A DNA stretch of 64,000 nt from Alphaproteobacteria bacterium UBA3768 (GTDB taxonomy: Bacteria; Pseudomonadota; Alphaproteobacteria; CAAHEQ01; UBA3637), in the NCBI GenBank assembly GCA_002372315.1, contig DFFU01000012.1, positions 62,001-126,000 of the forward strand. Reading direction: 5' to 3'. Both the position numbers and the translations under genes were made by a program. Numbering within the stretch: the first letter of the stretch is position 1; the number at the start of each line of letters is the position of its first letter. Positions 49,967-58,282 of the stretch are shown one piece after another. Below the pieces are notes generated by a model, which worked only from the letters and a program-made list of their open reading frames with translations, was not told the origin of the DNA and searched no databases.

Positions 49967-51316
49967 ATGGCTGAACAAAAAGACAACCTGATTGATCAAT
50001 TGGAAACAACTCGTGTGGAAAAGGTAAAACGCTCTTCCACAGGAGTTGTGACTGTTGATGGTCAAAAGTTTGCAGTTGGTTTGGTATGGCAACCATTGCA
50101 AAATTTGGATGATCCGATTGTTGAAATTCGTGAATCGGCCGAAAGTGAGGTCGGGGCAGATTTATATTGTTTAAGGCCAGCATCGGCTCCACAATATGGT
50201 ATTGGTAGTACTGAGTTAGGGCATAAGGATGGTATGCCTTCTTTGGCAGCTTCTGTTGCTGCAGCATTTTCAGAACAAGGTTCTGTTTGTGCCGTATTTC
50301 GTGTTGAGGAAGGGTGGTGGTTGATTGCCATCCGTAACGATTTGATTTTGGCCGAAGAAGATATTGTTTTTGCCAGTGAAGTTGAAGCACAAAAAGCTTA
50401 TGCAGCCATGATGGCTGTTCCAGATTGGAATTTAAAAATAGTCCCCGCTGAATGGAATATTGAAGGTGTTCAACAGCAGGATTTGAACCAATTGGTTCGT
50501 GGTATGCGCAAAGTGCGTTTGCAATCTATTAATGCTCAGCGTAAGACTAAATTTTTATTGGCTCTGTCCATCGCTATTGTATCTGTGGTTGGTTATTTGA
50601 TATGGATGTTGGTTCAAGCACTTCAGACGATTTTTACGCCTAGTGATATTCCACATCCCGTACCAACACAAGGCAGTGGAATTGTTGTGCAACAACCGGC
50701 TCCTGCTCCCCCAAAGCCATGGGAAAAGGTGCCAGATATGCATGCTTTCTTTAGTCAATGTGATGTTAGTGTTCATCAAGTGCAGGCCATTATTTTCCCT
50801 GGTTGGACAATGGGAACTGTACAATGTACCCCAAAGGAAATGACCACCTCATGGCGATTGACGAATATCAAGGAGGGACGTTTGCCTTGGATTCGTTTTG
50901 GTATAGAAAAGTATCAATTAACAAATTTTAAAATTGATGTGAATGCGGATGGAACTTCTGCTAATGGTGTTATGAGTTTTACGAATCCTTCAATACCCTT
51001 GATTTCTTCTGATCCAAAAATGACGTCAAAGGAACTAGAGGAAGATATTCGTGAAATTCAACAATCTACAGGACTTTCGTTTCAGTTCACACGTCAAAGT
51101 TTATTAGATCCCCCTAATCGGCCAGATGGAACAAGACCGGCGAATCAAAGATCTTATACATACTATTCTTTTACAATATTATCTCCATATCCCCCAATGG
51201 AATGGGAAAAGTTTTTTAGTAAATTTTCTGGTTTAGGTTTGATGAAACTGGAATATACGCCAGCGGGCGATGCGTCTAACAAATGGAAATACGAAGGAAG
51301 GATCTATGCAAAATAA
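49967..51316 (+). CDS. pilO: Type IVb pilus protein PilO
   Basis: 449 residues. The N-terminal cytosolic part (residues 1-190) carries the PilO signature region (VTVDGQKFAVGLVWQPLQ near 27 and GWWLIAIRNDLILAEEDI near 110). One membrane helix lies at 196-216 (LSIAIVSVVGYLIWMLVQAL), followed by a proline-rich linker and a periplasmic domain of about 210 residues. PilO links the inner membrane platform to the secretin. It follows pilN by 14 bp and overlaps pilP by 11 bp. Confidence 0.88.
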   Translation: MAEQKDNLIDQLETTRVEKVKRSSTGVVTVDGQKFAVGLVWQPLQNLDDPIVEIRESAESEVGADLYCLRPASAPQYGIGSTELGHKDGMPSLAASVAAAFSEQGSVCAVFRVEEGWWLIAIRNDLILAEEDIVFASEVEAQKAYAAMMAVPDWNLKIVPAEWNIEGVQQQDLNQLVRGMRKVRLQSINAQRKTKFLLALSIAIVSVVGYLIWMLVQALQTIFTPSDIPHPVPTQGSGIVVQQPAPAPPKPWEKVPDMHAFFSQCDVSVHQVQAIIFPGWTMGTVQCTPKEMTTSWRLTNIKEGRLPWIRFGIEKYQLTNFKIDVNADGTSANGVMSFTNPSIPLISSDPKMTSKELEEDIREIQQSTGLSFQFTRQSLLDPPNRPDGTRPANQRSYTYYSFTILSPYPPMEWEKFFSKFSGLGLMKLEYTPAGDASNKWKYEGRIYAK

Positions 51317-52226
51317 ACAAATTTTTAAAACTTTACTTGTGCTTTCTTTTTTTACTTTACCGGCATGGGCAGTGGCCCAAGATAAGTCTTTGGATTTAGG
51401 TCCTGAGATGGATATGTCCGAAATTGATTTGTCTAATAAAAAGACGGTTGATTTTCCAGCCCGAACCTCTTTGGATTCAATGGAAATAACACCTCTTCCA
51501 GGGGTCAATGAAAAAATCATTACGGGGCCGCAACCTCTTAGTGAATCTGTTTCTCCTAATGATTATCCCAGTGAACAGTTGTTGGGGCGTTTGAACCAAG
51601 ATGTATTTGATGAAATGGCTGAGCTAGAACGTGATAATGCTTATTTGCAATTACAAATTCGTCGAGCTGAAATGAAAAATAGTTTGGAAAAATTGCGTGC
51701 AACATATCGTCAGGATCGTTTGGATGAAATTGCTAAACGCGAAGATGTGATTCGGACACGTATTCAATGGTGGCAAGAACAGGAAAAGTTGCGCTTGGAA
51801 GCAGAAAGACAGCGTCAAGAGGCTGAAGAATTAAAAGAACAACGTGCAGAGGCTGAAGCTCTTAAAGAGCAATTAGAAGCTGCCCAAAAAGCTGTTGTTG
51901 AAGCTCAAGAAAGGGCCGATGCAGAAGCGCGTGAGCGTGAAAAACAATTGGAAGCAGAGCGTGCAAATAACACTGATTTTGTTGTGGAAGATGATACAAC
52001 AGATGATCAATTAGAGCCGATTGTCACGCATCCAACTTATTTATTGATAAATGTGAAAGGAACGCGTGGTAATTTGGTGGCACGTGTGAAAAATTTAACG
52101 ACCCAAAAAATTTCTACGGTTCGCACGGGGGATACTCTAGAAGGTGAAGTGGTCACTTCTGTGACACCCGACAGTGTTATTTTATCACGAGATGGTTCCG
52201 AGTATACCATCGGTTTTGGGGAATAG
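51306..52226 (+). CDS. pilP: Type IVb pilus protein PilP
   Basis: 306 residues from the ATG at 51306, with AAGGATCT upstream and inside the end of pilO. A signal peptide (residues 1-22, cleaved near AVAQD) is followed by an unstructured stretch to about 100, a long coiled coil (residues 105-235, rich in Glu, Ala, Arg) and a small C-terminal strand domain (LINVKGTRGNLVARVKNL near 246, ending DGSEYTIGFGE) typical of PilP. It joins PilO to the secretin. The coiled coil is longer than in R64 PilP. Confidence 0.85.
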   Translation: MQNKQIFKTLLVLSFFTLPAWAVAQDKSLDLGPEMDMSEIDLSNKKTVDFPARTSLDSMEITPLPGVNEKIITGPQPLSESVSPNDYPSEQLLGRLNQDVFDEMAELERDNAYLQLQIRRAEMKNSLEKLRATYRQDRLDEIAKREDVIRTRIQWWQEQEKLRLEAERQRQEAEELKEQRAEAEALKEQLEAAQKAVVEAQERADAEAREREKQLEAERANNTDFVVEDDTTDDQLEPIVTHPTYLLINVKGTRGNLVARVKNLTTQKISTVRTGDTLEGEVVTSVTPDSVILSRDGSEYTIGFGE

Positions 52227-52237
52227 TTGGTGATTGA

Positions 52238-54199
52238 ATGGATGAATTAAATCAACAGGTTAATAACGGGACTGTATCTGAAACAGGGCAAGAATCTGTT
52301 TCAGATGCGTCCGTTTTGGCACCACCTGTTATTCCAACACCAAATGAGCAAAACAATTCGGTAGAACCAGCATCGGAGCCAGTTGCTCCGGAGCCGTCTT
52401 TTTCTCAAAGTGATATTCTGGCACCACGCCAAAATTTATCGGATGCTTTGAGTACCTTACAAGACTTTTCCAATACTCCACAGCCTCAGCCCCAAGAGCA
52501 GAACGTTCAACCCGAAGAAATTACAGCGGATACGAAATTAACGGTTGAAGAAAATCCTCAGGCTGAACAAAGTGCGCCAAGCCAATTATATTCTTATGAA
52601 AATGATCCAAACGATCATAGTTCGGTTCGTTTTCTAAAAGATTTATATGACAATGGAAATGAGTGTATGACTTCACCCGCGGGGTCATTCCCTGTCAATG
52701 AGGAAACACGAAAGTTGTTGGCGTTATTTGCCAATGGTCGTTTTTTTGTGGTGGGTGAAAGTCGTTATGACGGTCGTGTTTTGGGTTTTGAGTATCTGGC
52801 CAAAAAACGCCGTTTACAAATCGGAGATCCTGAATATGTCACAGCGGCAGAGTTGACGGGTATTTATACCTATGCGGATCAAATTCACACAGCCACGGAT
52901 GCTATATCCACAGAAGAGGCCCAGCGTCAGACACGAATGCAACGTGACTTTGTTACGGTCATTTCACGTGCGGCGATTAATCATGTGTCCGATATTCATA
53001 TTGTGGTGGCGGATCATACGACTGTGATGTTTCGTGTGAATGGATTGATGCAAACAGAAATGGAGTATAACAAAGAATGGGGCGAAAGTTTTGTTCGTGC
53101 AGCGTTTGCATCATCTGATATTTCTGATTCTAACTATGCCCAAAATGAATACCAAGCTGCTCAGAAATTAGGACGCACACCACTTCGTGGTTCTGGTGGG
53201 CGATTGGTTTTGCCAAAATCTGTATTGGGTTTACGTTTACAATTTAACCCGATTGCCTTTGGAACACGTTATGTTGTTATCCGTTTGTTGTATGCAGATG
53301 AAAATTCTGCAATGGGTGATGAAGCCTTGGAAAGTTTGGGCTTTACACAATATGATATTAATCAGTTTCGCTACTTACGCTCATTGCCCACGGGGATTGT
53401 GATTGTTTCTGGACCAACGGGTTCAGGAAAATCGACGACGCTACAACGTAATATGATAGCGATGCTTAAAGAGCGTAATTATGAAACAAACTTGATTACA
53501 GTGGAAGATCCCCCTGAATATCCTATTCCTGGTGCACGTCAGATGCCAGTGACGAACGCGGGTATTGAAGAGGCAAAGGATCGTGAGTTCACAAAAGCAT
53601 TGGCGGCCGCTTTGCGTTCTGACCCAGATTCATTGATGATTGGGGAAATTCGTACACTTTCAGCGGCAGATTTGGCTTTTCGTGGTGCTTTATCAGGGCA
53701 CAATGTGTGGAGTACCTTGCACGCGAATACTGCTTCAGCCGTTTTGTTGCGTTTAAAGGATATTGGTGTAGAAGATTTTAAATTGCAAGATCCATCCATT
53801 ATGCGTGGTATGTTGGCTCAACGTCTTTTCCGTAAAGTGTGTCCCCATTGTCGCGTGGCCACAAAAACACAGTTGAATCATCCCGCTGTGCAAAGGTTGC
53901 GGGAGGCCTATGGTGATGTGGGCTTAGAAAATACCTATTTGCGTGGAGCAGGTTGTGAAGAGTGTGATTTTCGTGGGGTCAGTGGGCGTTCTGCGGTGGC
54001 GGAGTTTATTTTGCCCGATACAACCTTTTTGGATTTGATGTTAAAAGGTGAAACACAAAAAGCCATGAACTATTGGGTGACAGATTTGCATGGTCGGACA
54101 TTGAAAGAAGGGGCCGTTGAACACATGTTTAAAGGTGAGTTTGATATTGAAGAAGTGGAACGTTGGTGTGGGCTTCTCAATCAACCAAACTTGATTTAA
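52238..54199 (+). CDS. pilQ: Type IVb pilus assembly ATPase PilQ
   Basis: 653 residues. Residues 1-125 are Pro/Glu/Gln-rich and disordered. The secretion ATPase follows: IVVSGPTGSGKSTTLQRNM near 387 (Walker A), LITVEDPPEYPIPGARQMP near 418 (Asp box), DPDSLMIGEIRTLSAADLAF near 464 (Walker B) and the histidine box SGHNVWSTLHANTA near 486. A zinc tetracysteine motif is CPHCR near 534 with CEEC near 572. It powers pilus extension from the inner membrane. It is 11 bp after pilP and coupled to pilR. Confidence 0.93.
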   Translation: MDELNQQVNNGTVSETGQESVSDASVLAPPVIPTPNEQNNSVEPASEPVAPEPSFSQSDILAPRQNLSDALSTLQDFSNTPQPQPQEQNVQPEEITADTKLTVEENPQAEQSAPSQLYSYENDPNDHSSVRFLKDLYDNGNECMTSPAGSFPVNEETRKLLALFANGRFFVVGESRYDGRVLGFEYLAKKRRLQIGDPEYVTAAELTGIYTYADQIHTATDAISTEEAQRQTRMQRDFVTVISRAAINHVSDIHIVVADHTTVMFRVNGLMQTEMEYNKEWGESFVRAAFASSDISDSNYAQNEYQAAQKLGRTPLRGSGGRLVLPKSVLGLRLQFNPIAFGTRYVVIRLLYADENSAMGDEALESLGFTQYDINQFRYLRSLPTGIVIVSGPTGSGKSTTLQRNMIAMLKERNYETNLITVEDPPEYPIPGARQMPVTNAGIEEAKDREFTKALAAALRSDPDSLMIGEIRTLSAADLAFRGALSGHNVWSTLHANTASAVLLRLKDIGVEDFKLQDPSIMRGMLAQRLFRKVCPHCRVATKTQLNHPAVQRLREAYGDVGLENTYLRGAGCEECDFRGVSGRSAVAEFILPDTTFLDLMLKGETQKAMNYWVTDLHGRTLKEGAVEHMFKGEFDIEEVERWCGLLNQPNLI

Positions 54200-54211
54200 G
54201 GAGGAATTGAT

Positions 54212-55336
54212 ATGGCGCAGAAAAAACAACAAACAGTCCAACTCTCTGGTGGTACACTTGAAAGAATGAATATGGCCTATGCGCGCTTTATGGTGCGTGT
54301 GCATGCCGAAGACAGGTTGGAAATGTATCGGAAATTGTCGTCATTGCTAAAAAACAGATTCTCGTTGATGGATGCTTTGGAACGTCTTTATCAAATTGCA
54401 TCTAAGGATGGAAAAAGTCCGTCAGATACGATGGCCATGGCGGTGGCAGATTGGATGACGAAAATTAGGAACGGTCGTACATTTTCTGAGGCTTTGCGTG
54501 GGTGGGCACCTTCTACAGAATTGTTGCTGTTATCAGTGGGTGATGTGGCCAATTTGGAAATTGCATTGCAACACACTGTGCGCGTAGTGGAAGGTATGAA
54601 TCAAATGCGTGCATTGGTATGGGGTGCTGTTTCATATCCTTTATTCTTGATGTGTATGGTGGCGTTATTGATTTGGGGTGTTGCTAAGTTCATGGTGCCA
54701 CCAATGATTGATGCGGTGCCCAATTTGCAATGGAAGGGTGTGGCAAAATCATTGGTAGATTTATCCAATTTTGTGGACCAGCATCCTATTTTTTTGTTTT
54801 CCGTTATTCCGACAATTGTTGTTTGTGTTTTAATTACTTTTCCCTATTGGAAAGGGGCAGGGCGTGCTGCTTTTGATAAATTCCCCCCATGGTCTATTTA
54901 TCGTGGATTTATTGGGGTTAGTTGGCTGTTGGCTTTGTCTGCTTTGGTGCGTGCAGGAATGCCTGTTTCACGGGCAGTGCAATCATTGATTAGTGACGAT
55001 TCAACACCCTATTTAAAGCATCGATTAAATCGTGCTTTGATGTTTATTCGAAATGGTGATAACTTAGGTGAAGCGCTTTATCATACACGCTTGGGATTTC
55101 CGGATGAAGAAATTGTGGGTGATTTACGCATTTATTCAGAATTGGATAACTTCCAAGAGGCTTTGGAAAATTTGGCCAATGGTTGGCTGGAAAACTCCAT
55201 CCGGACAATCGGTAAGCAAGCTGAAATTTTAAATGCTATTGCTATTTTGATGATTGCAGGTGTTATTGGTTGGGTTGTTTGGGGAACCTTCGTTATGCAA
55301 GATCAAATGGTCAATGGCATGGGCTTGGGTGCTTAG
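54212..55336 (+). CDS. pilR: Type IVb pilus inner membrane platform protein PilR (GspF-like)
   Basis: 374 residues with two GspF-type helical domains: RLEMYRKLSSLLKNRFSLMD near 36 and GVSWLLALSALVRAGMPVSR near 234. Membrane helices lie near 135-160, 185-208 and 340-362. It is the platform that the PilQ ATPase turns to polymerise pilin. Ribosome site AAGGAGG. It is the last gene of the operon; PilS-type prepilin and PilU-type peptidase genes would be expected next, but phage genes on the other strand start immediately, overlapping by 4 bp. Confidence 0.9.
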   Translation: MAQKKQQTVQLSGGTLERMNMAYARFMVRVHAEDRLEMYRKLSSLLKNRFSLMDALERLYQIASKDGKSPSDTMAMAVADWMTKIRNGRTFSEALRGWAPSTELLLLSVGDVANLEIALQHTVRVVEGMNQMRALVWGAVSYPLFLMCMVALLIWGVAKFMVPPMIDAVPNLQWKGVAKSLVDLSNFVDQHPIFLFSVIPTIVVCVLITFPYWKGAGRAAFDKFPPWSIYRGFIGVSWLLALSALVRAGMPVSRAVQSLISDDSTPYLKHRLNRALMFIRNGDNLGEALYHTRLGFPDEEIVGDLRIYSELDNFQEALENLANGWLENSIRTIGKQAEILNAIAILMIAGVIGWVVWGTFVMQDQMVNGMGLGA

Positions 55337-55512
55337 GCTGGTTTGGCGTTACCCACATTCAAAGCGCAAATATCTAAAACGTTTTTGACTTTTGTCATTA
55401 CTTTATCATCCTTGTCAGTAGGGGTAAGTGCTGCCAAAGCGCTGGCCCCTGTGACAATGGATGTAAAGGCCATAATAAAATCTGTAAAATGATTGATAAT
55501 AAATGTAAACAT
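55333..55512 (-). CDS. Small phage membrane protein (59 aa)
   Basis: 59 residues, ATG at 55512 with GGAGAAT upstream. One hydrophobic stretch (FIMAFTSIVTGASALAAL, residues 12-29) is followed by PTDKDDKVMTKVKNVLDICA and LNVGNAKPA, a pattern common in small phage proteins next to holins. It probably sits in the inner membrane as part of the lysis cassette or as a minor tail-associated factor. It overlaps the pilR stop by 4 bp on the opposite strand. Confidence 0.7.
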   Translation of the reverse strand: MFTFIINHFTDFIMAFTSIVTGASALAALTPTDKDDKVMTKVKNVLDICALNVGNAKPA

Positions 55513-55521
55513 ATGATTCTC

Positions 55522-55752
55522 CTATTTTAAAATAAGGTTAAGCAAAGCCATCACGAGGGCAGTCCCTGTGGTAGCCACGATGATTCCAATTAAATTTTTA
55601 ATTGGGGCAATTTCACTTCTTAAAACGAATTCTCGTTTTAGGTTTGTATTAAGGGTATCGACTTGTTGTTTAATTTCCATCAATTGTTGTTGTAAAAGGG
55701 CAACTGAAGCCATTAATTTGCCGATTTCCATGGATAAAGTGGGGGTAGGCAT
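55522..55752 (-). CDS. Phage holin-like protein
   Basis: 76 residues. A coiled-coil N-terminal half (KLMASVALLQQQLMEIKQQV) is followed by one C-terminal membrane helix (LIGIIVATTGTALVMALLNL, residues 53-73). The size and place between the endolysin and a small membrane protein suit a class III or pinholin-type holin. AAAGGAG precedes the ATG, and the stop of the upstream endolysin gene abuts it. The holin function is inferred only from context. Confidence 0.65.
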   Translation of the reverse strand: MPTPTLSMEIGKLMASVALLQQQLMEIKQQVDTLNTNLKREFVLRSEIAPIKNLIGIIVATTGTALVMALLNLILK

Positions 55753-56157
55753 TTAAACTCCTTTATAAAATAAATGATGTCCAATTTCGGCGCATGGAAC
55801 CAAATGACGTGCCCAAAGGGGGTGACAATTAAATGAATGATAATGTGTGGCCCCATGTGTGTTGTCTTTTAAACAGCCAGCTAATGCACGCTTAACAATG
55901 CGTTCACAAATTTGATAGATGGGATTTTGTGATAAATCGCTTTGTAAAATTTTATAGTTTGGGTCATCTTTGTTCCAGCATGAAAACTGTTTTGGTTTTA
56001 AACAAACTTCTGAAATGGATCTGCCCCACCACATCGGATGAATTAAATTCATTTTGACGCGATTTAAAATCACATTTGCAATGGCTTCTTGTCCTGAAAC
56101 AGATTCACCTCTGGCCTCACCATAAATTGTTTTTGCTAAAATTTCAGTTTCGTTCAT
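55753..56157 (-). CDS. Phage endolysin (SleB-type cell wall hydrolase)
   Basis: 134 residues matching the SleB/hydrolase_2 family over nearly the whole length: LAKTIYGEARGESVSGQEAI near 7 with the catalytic glutamate, IANVILNRVKMNLIHPMWWG near 26, FSCWNKDDPNY near 58, and a C-terminal ATHYHSF near 99. It cleaves peptidoglycan, most likely as a lytic transglycosylase. No signal peptide, so release would depend on the holin. AAGGAGAAAAA precedes the ATG. Confidence 0.88.
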   Translation of the reverse strand: MNETEILAKTIYGEARGESVSGQEAIANVILNRVKMNLIHPMWWGRSISEVCLKPKQFSCWNKDDPNYKILQSDLSQNPIYQICERIVKRALAGCLKDNTHGATHYHSFNCHPLWARHLVPCAEIGHHLFYKGV

Positions 56158-56166
56158 TTTTTCTCC

Positions 56167-57558
56167 TTATCGCCACAGGGGGCGATTTTTATAAAATTGT
56201 GGTATAGATTTAAGTCGAATGGGTTCGCTGAGCAAACATCCTGCCACAGCGTCCAAACCATCATCATGTGTGTTGTTTTTTGCTGTAAAATCTTGCATTT
56301 CACTTATGAGAGGTGTTTTTTGAACGCTTTCATGGGCATATAGGTTGCCATTTAACAGTGGTGGTTCTATGGCGCCTAAAATACGATCTATTTTATTTTG
56401 ATGTGATGTTTCTTCTAATACAGCTATGGATAACCTCTGGTACGCCAATTCTTGACGCAGTAAAGCGGGTAAAAATCGGCCTATGCCATTGGTTTCTAAA
56501 TGGATGGCTGGTAACATCAATTCTTTTAAAAATTGGGCTACTTGGGCGCACTGATAATGGGTTGCCTCTTCGTTTTCAGGAACGGTCAAATAAAGCAGGC
56601 GATGGACATAAAGGTTGCCTTCATTATCCGAAAAAACACCTGCAACCACGCTGTTATCACCCCCCACCTTTCCAAAGGCAGGATCCCACCAAGCGCACCC
56701 TGAAACCAAACGATGTCCATTTAATTTTAAAACAGCACAACCATTGGCTTCATAATAGTCCAATTCATCATCATAGTATTTTAATTTTTTATCGTCTAAA
56801 CGCACCTTATCAAAGGCAGTTGCCTTCAGCATCATTTGGCTTAAAAATTTAGATGAAGGGGTTGTTTTACGAATTTGCTCTATTTGATTGATGGAAAATC
56901 GTTCCGGCCAGGTGGCTTGTCCTTTTTCATCCATAATTGGTAGAGTCAATTTTTGCCAATCAGGTTGATGATATATGGTTTCACGTGTGTGCGGTGTACC
57001 AATATATAAAATCAACCCATCGGGTGATATGATGTAATCCAACTCAGATAATTTTTGCCTTAAATCTTCGCGTTTAGTGGAAGTATTGCATGTTTTGGGG
57101 ACTTCCACATCATCACATAGGATAATATCGGCACGACATCCTGTTAAATTGGCGGGTAGGCCTTTGGCTAAAACGGATGGATCTCGCCCGTTATAGCAAC
57201 GGCATACGGTCAATTTATCACTGGCCCATTCTTCGGCATTTTTTGGTTTTAAGCCTTGACACAAAGGATGCATTTGAATAATGTGTTTGATGTGGCGTAC
57301 CATTTTTTTTGCCAAAGCCTGATCAGCGGAAAGTATCATTAAACGTAAATCTGCATTTTGGGTCAATATCCAGGCGCAAAAAAGACCAACAATTGTTGAT
57401 TTTCCTGAATTTCTGAAAGCCATTAAAATAGCCTGACGACGTCCTTTTTGATGAAAAAGATCGGATAAAAAACGCCCCATGATTTTATGATGCTTGGGTA
57501 ATTGTAAATTTTGCATTTTATCCCAAATCCATACAAATTCAAGGAAGGTCGTTTTCAT
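56167..57558 (-). CDS. Terminase large subunit
   Basis: 463 residues. The ATPase has MAFRNSGKSTIVGLFCAWIL near 45 (Walker A with the arginine finger type seen in phages), ADIILCDDVEVPKT near 146 (Walker B) and IGTPHTRETIYHQPDW near 186. The nuclease domain has CAWWDPAFGKVGGDNSVVAG near 290, HLETNGIGRFLPALL near 350 and NNTHDDGLDAVAGCLL near 427, giving the three acidic metal ligands. It cuts and packages DNA into the procapsid. The gene is intact. It overlaps the upstream small gene by 20 bp. Confidence 0.92.
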   Translation of the reverse strand: MKTTFLEFVWIWDKMQNLQLPKHHKIMGRFLSDLFHQKGRRQAILMAFRNSGKSTIVGLFCAWILTQNADLRLMILSADQALAKKMVRHIKHIIQMHPLCQGLKPKNAEEWASDKLTVCRCYNGRDPSVLAKGLPANLTGCRADIILCDDVEVPKTCNTSTKREDLRQKLSELDYIISPDGLILYIGTPHTRETIYHQPDWQKLTLPIMDEKGQATWPERFSINQIEQIRKTTPSSKFLSQMMLKATAFDKVRLDDKKLKYYDDELDYYEANGCAVLKLNGHRLVSGCAWWDPAFGKVGGDNSVVAGVFSDNEGNLYVHRLLYLTVPENEEATHYQCAQVAQFLKELMLPAIHLETNGIGRFLPALLRQELAYQRLSIAVLEETSHQNKIDRILGAIEPPLLNGNLYAHESVQKTPLISEMQDFTAKNNTHDDGLDAVAGCLLSEPIRLKSIPQFYKNRPLWR

Positions 57559-57796
57559 TTTTTAGTTCCTCTTTGGCTTGATGAATTAAATCCAATAAGT
57601 CAGGTTGATCTTTTTCTTTATCGTCAAATCCCAAAATTTTTGTCAGCAGTGCAATATGCAATAGCGCTGCCTTACAAGCACTGTGAAAACTGGTAAATTC
57701 TTTGGCATTCATAGGACAATTTTCACCAGCAAAATCCTGATAGCTTTGAACAGCTTTATCCAAAAACGGCTGTAAATTTTTAAGCGCCGTCTTCAT
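57539..57796 (-). CDS. Small phage protein, possible small terminase
   Basis: 85 residues, wholly helical and acidic, with NLQPFLDKAVQSYQDF at the start and LDLIHQAKEELKNENDLP at the end. No DNA-binding motif is clear. Its position directly before the large terminase and its size match a T7-type small terminase, but this is inferred from gene order. Confidence 0.55.
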   Translation of the reverse strand: MKTALKNLQPFLDKAVQSYQDFAGENCPMNAKEFTSFHSACKAALLHIALLTKILGFDDKEKDQPDLLDLIHQAKEELKNENDLP

Positions 57797-57804
57797 GAAA
57801 AATC

Positions 57805-58281
57805 CTATTTGATCATCGTGCGTCCAACACCGCCCACAAGATTTCCCAATGTGGCATATGTATTGGCTTGATTTTCACTTTTAATTGAACTGAGTTTTAA
57901 TAAATTAGTATTGCCTGTATGGCCTAAGCTGTTTAAAAGTGCATCAGATGAAATTTTAGCTTGATTAAGTAAGTACTTATCCTCCATATCATGTTCTTTT
58001 TGCATGGCATTTAAATAAGTTTGATTGGATCCGCTCCTACCTGATAAACCATTGGATCCTAAACGTGCCTTATAGGTGGCTTGCTGCTGCGCTAGTAAAT
58101 TTTTATTTTTACGTCGTTGTTCTGCCAAAGCTAAATCGGCTTGTTTTCTTTGTAAAATAGAAGCCCGTGTAGTGGCTTCATTGGATTGTTTAATTGTTTT
58201 TTCCTGACGATCAGCATTTGTTTTGGTATAATATGCTGATCCCAAGATAGCGGCTGCTGTTGCAATAACTGCGACTTCCAT
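57805..58281 (-). CDS. Internal virion/DNA ejection-like protein
   Basis: 158 residues. A hydrophobic Ala-rich start (VAVIATAAAILGSAYYTK) is followed by a long helical, Gln/Lys/Arg-rich coiled coil and a Gly/Asn-rich end. This resembles small internal virion proteins (T7 gp14-like) that enter the cell with DNA. It lies between the tail tube B-like gene and the packaging genes, as in T7-like phages. The sequence evidence is weak; position is the main support. Confidence 0.6.
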   Translation of the reverse strand: MEVAVIATAAAILGSAYYTKTNADRQEKTIKQSNEATTRASILQRKQADLALAEQRRKNKNLLAQQQATYKARLGSNGLSGRSGSNQTYLNAMQKEHDMEDKYLLNQAKISSDALLNSLGHTGNTNLLKLSSIKSENQANTYATLGNLVGGVGRTMIK

Positions 58282-58282
58282 T

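Noticed and set aside
55753..56157. Spore cortex hydrolase from a sporulating organism (SleB)
   Set aside because: The fold is shared, but the gene is short, lacks a signal peptide and lies between holin-like and terminase genes; it is a phage endolysin in a Gram-negative genome.
56313..56852. 179-codon open frame on the plus strand
   Set aside because: It is antisense to the terminase, whose motifs are all intact in the other strand.
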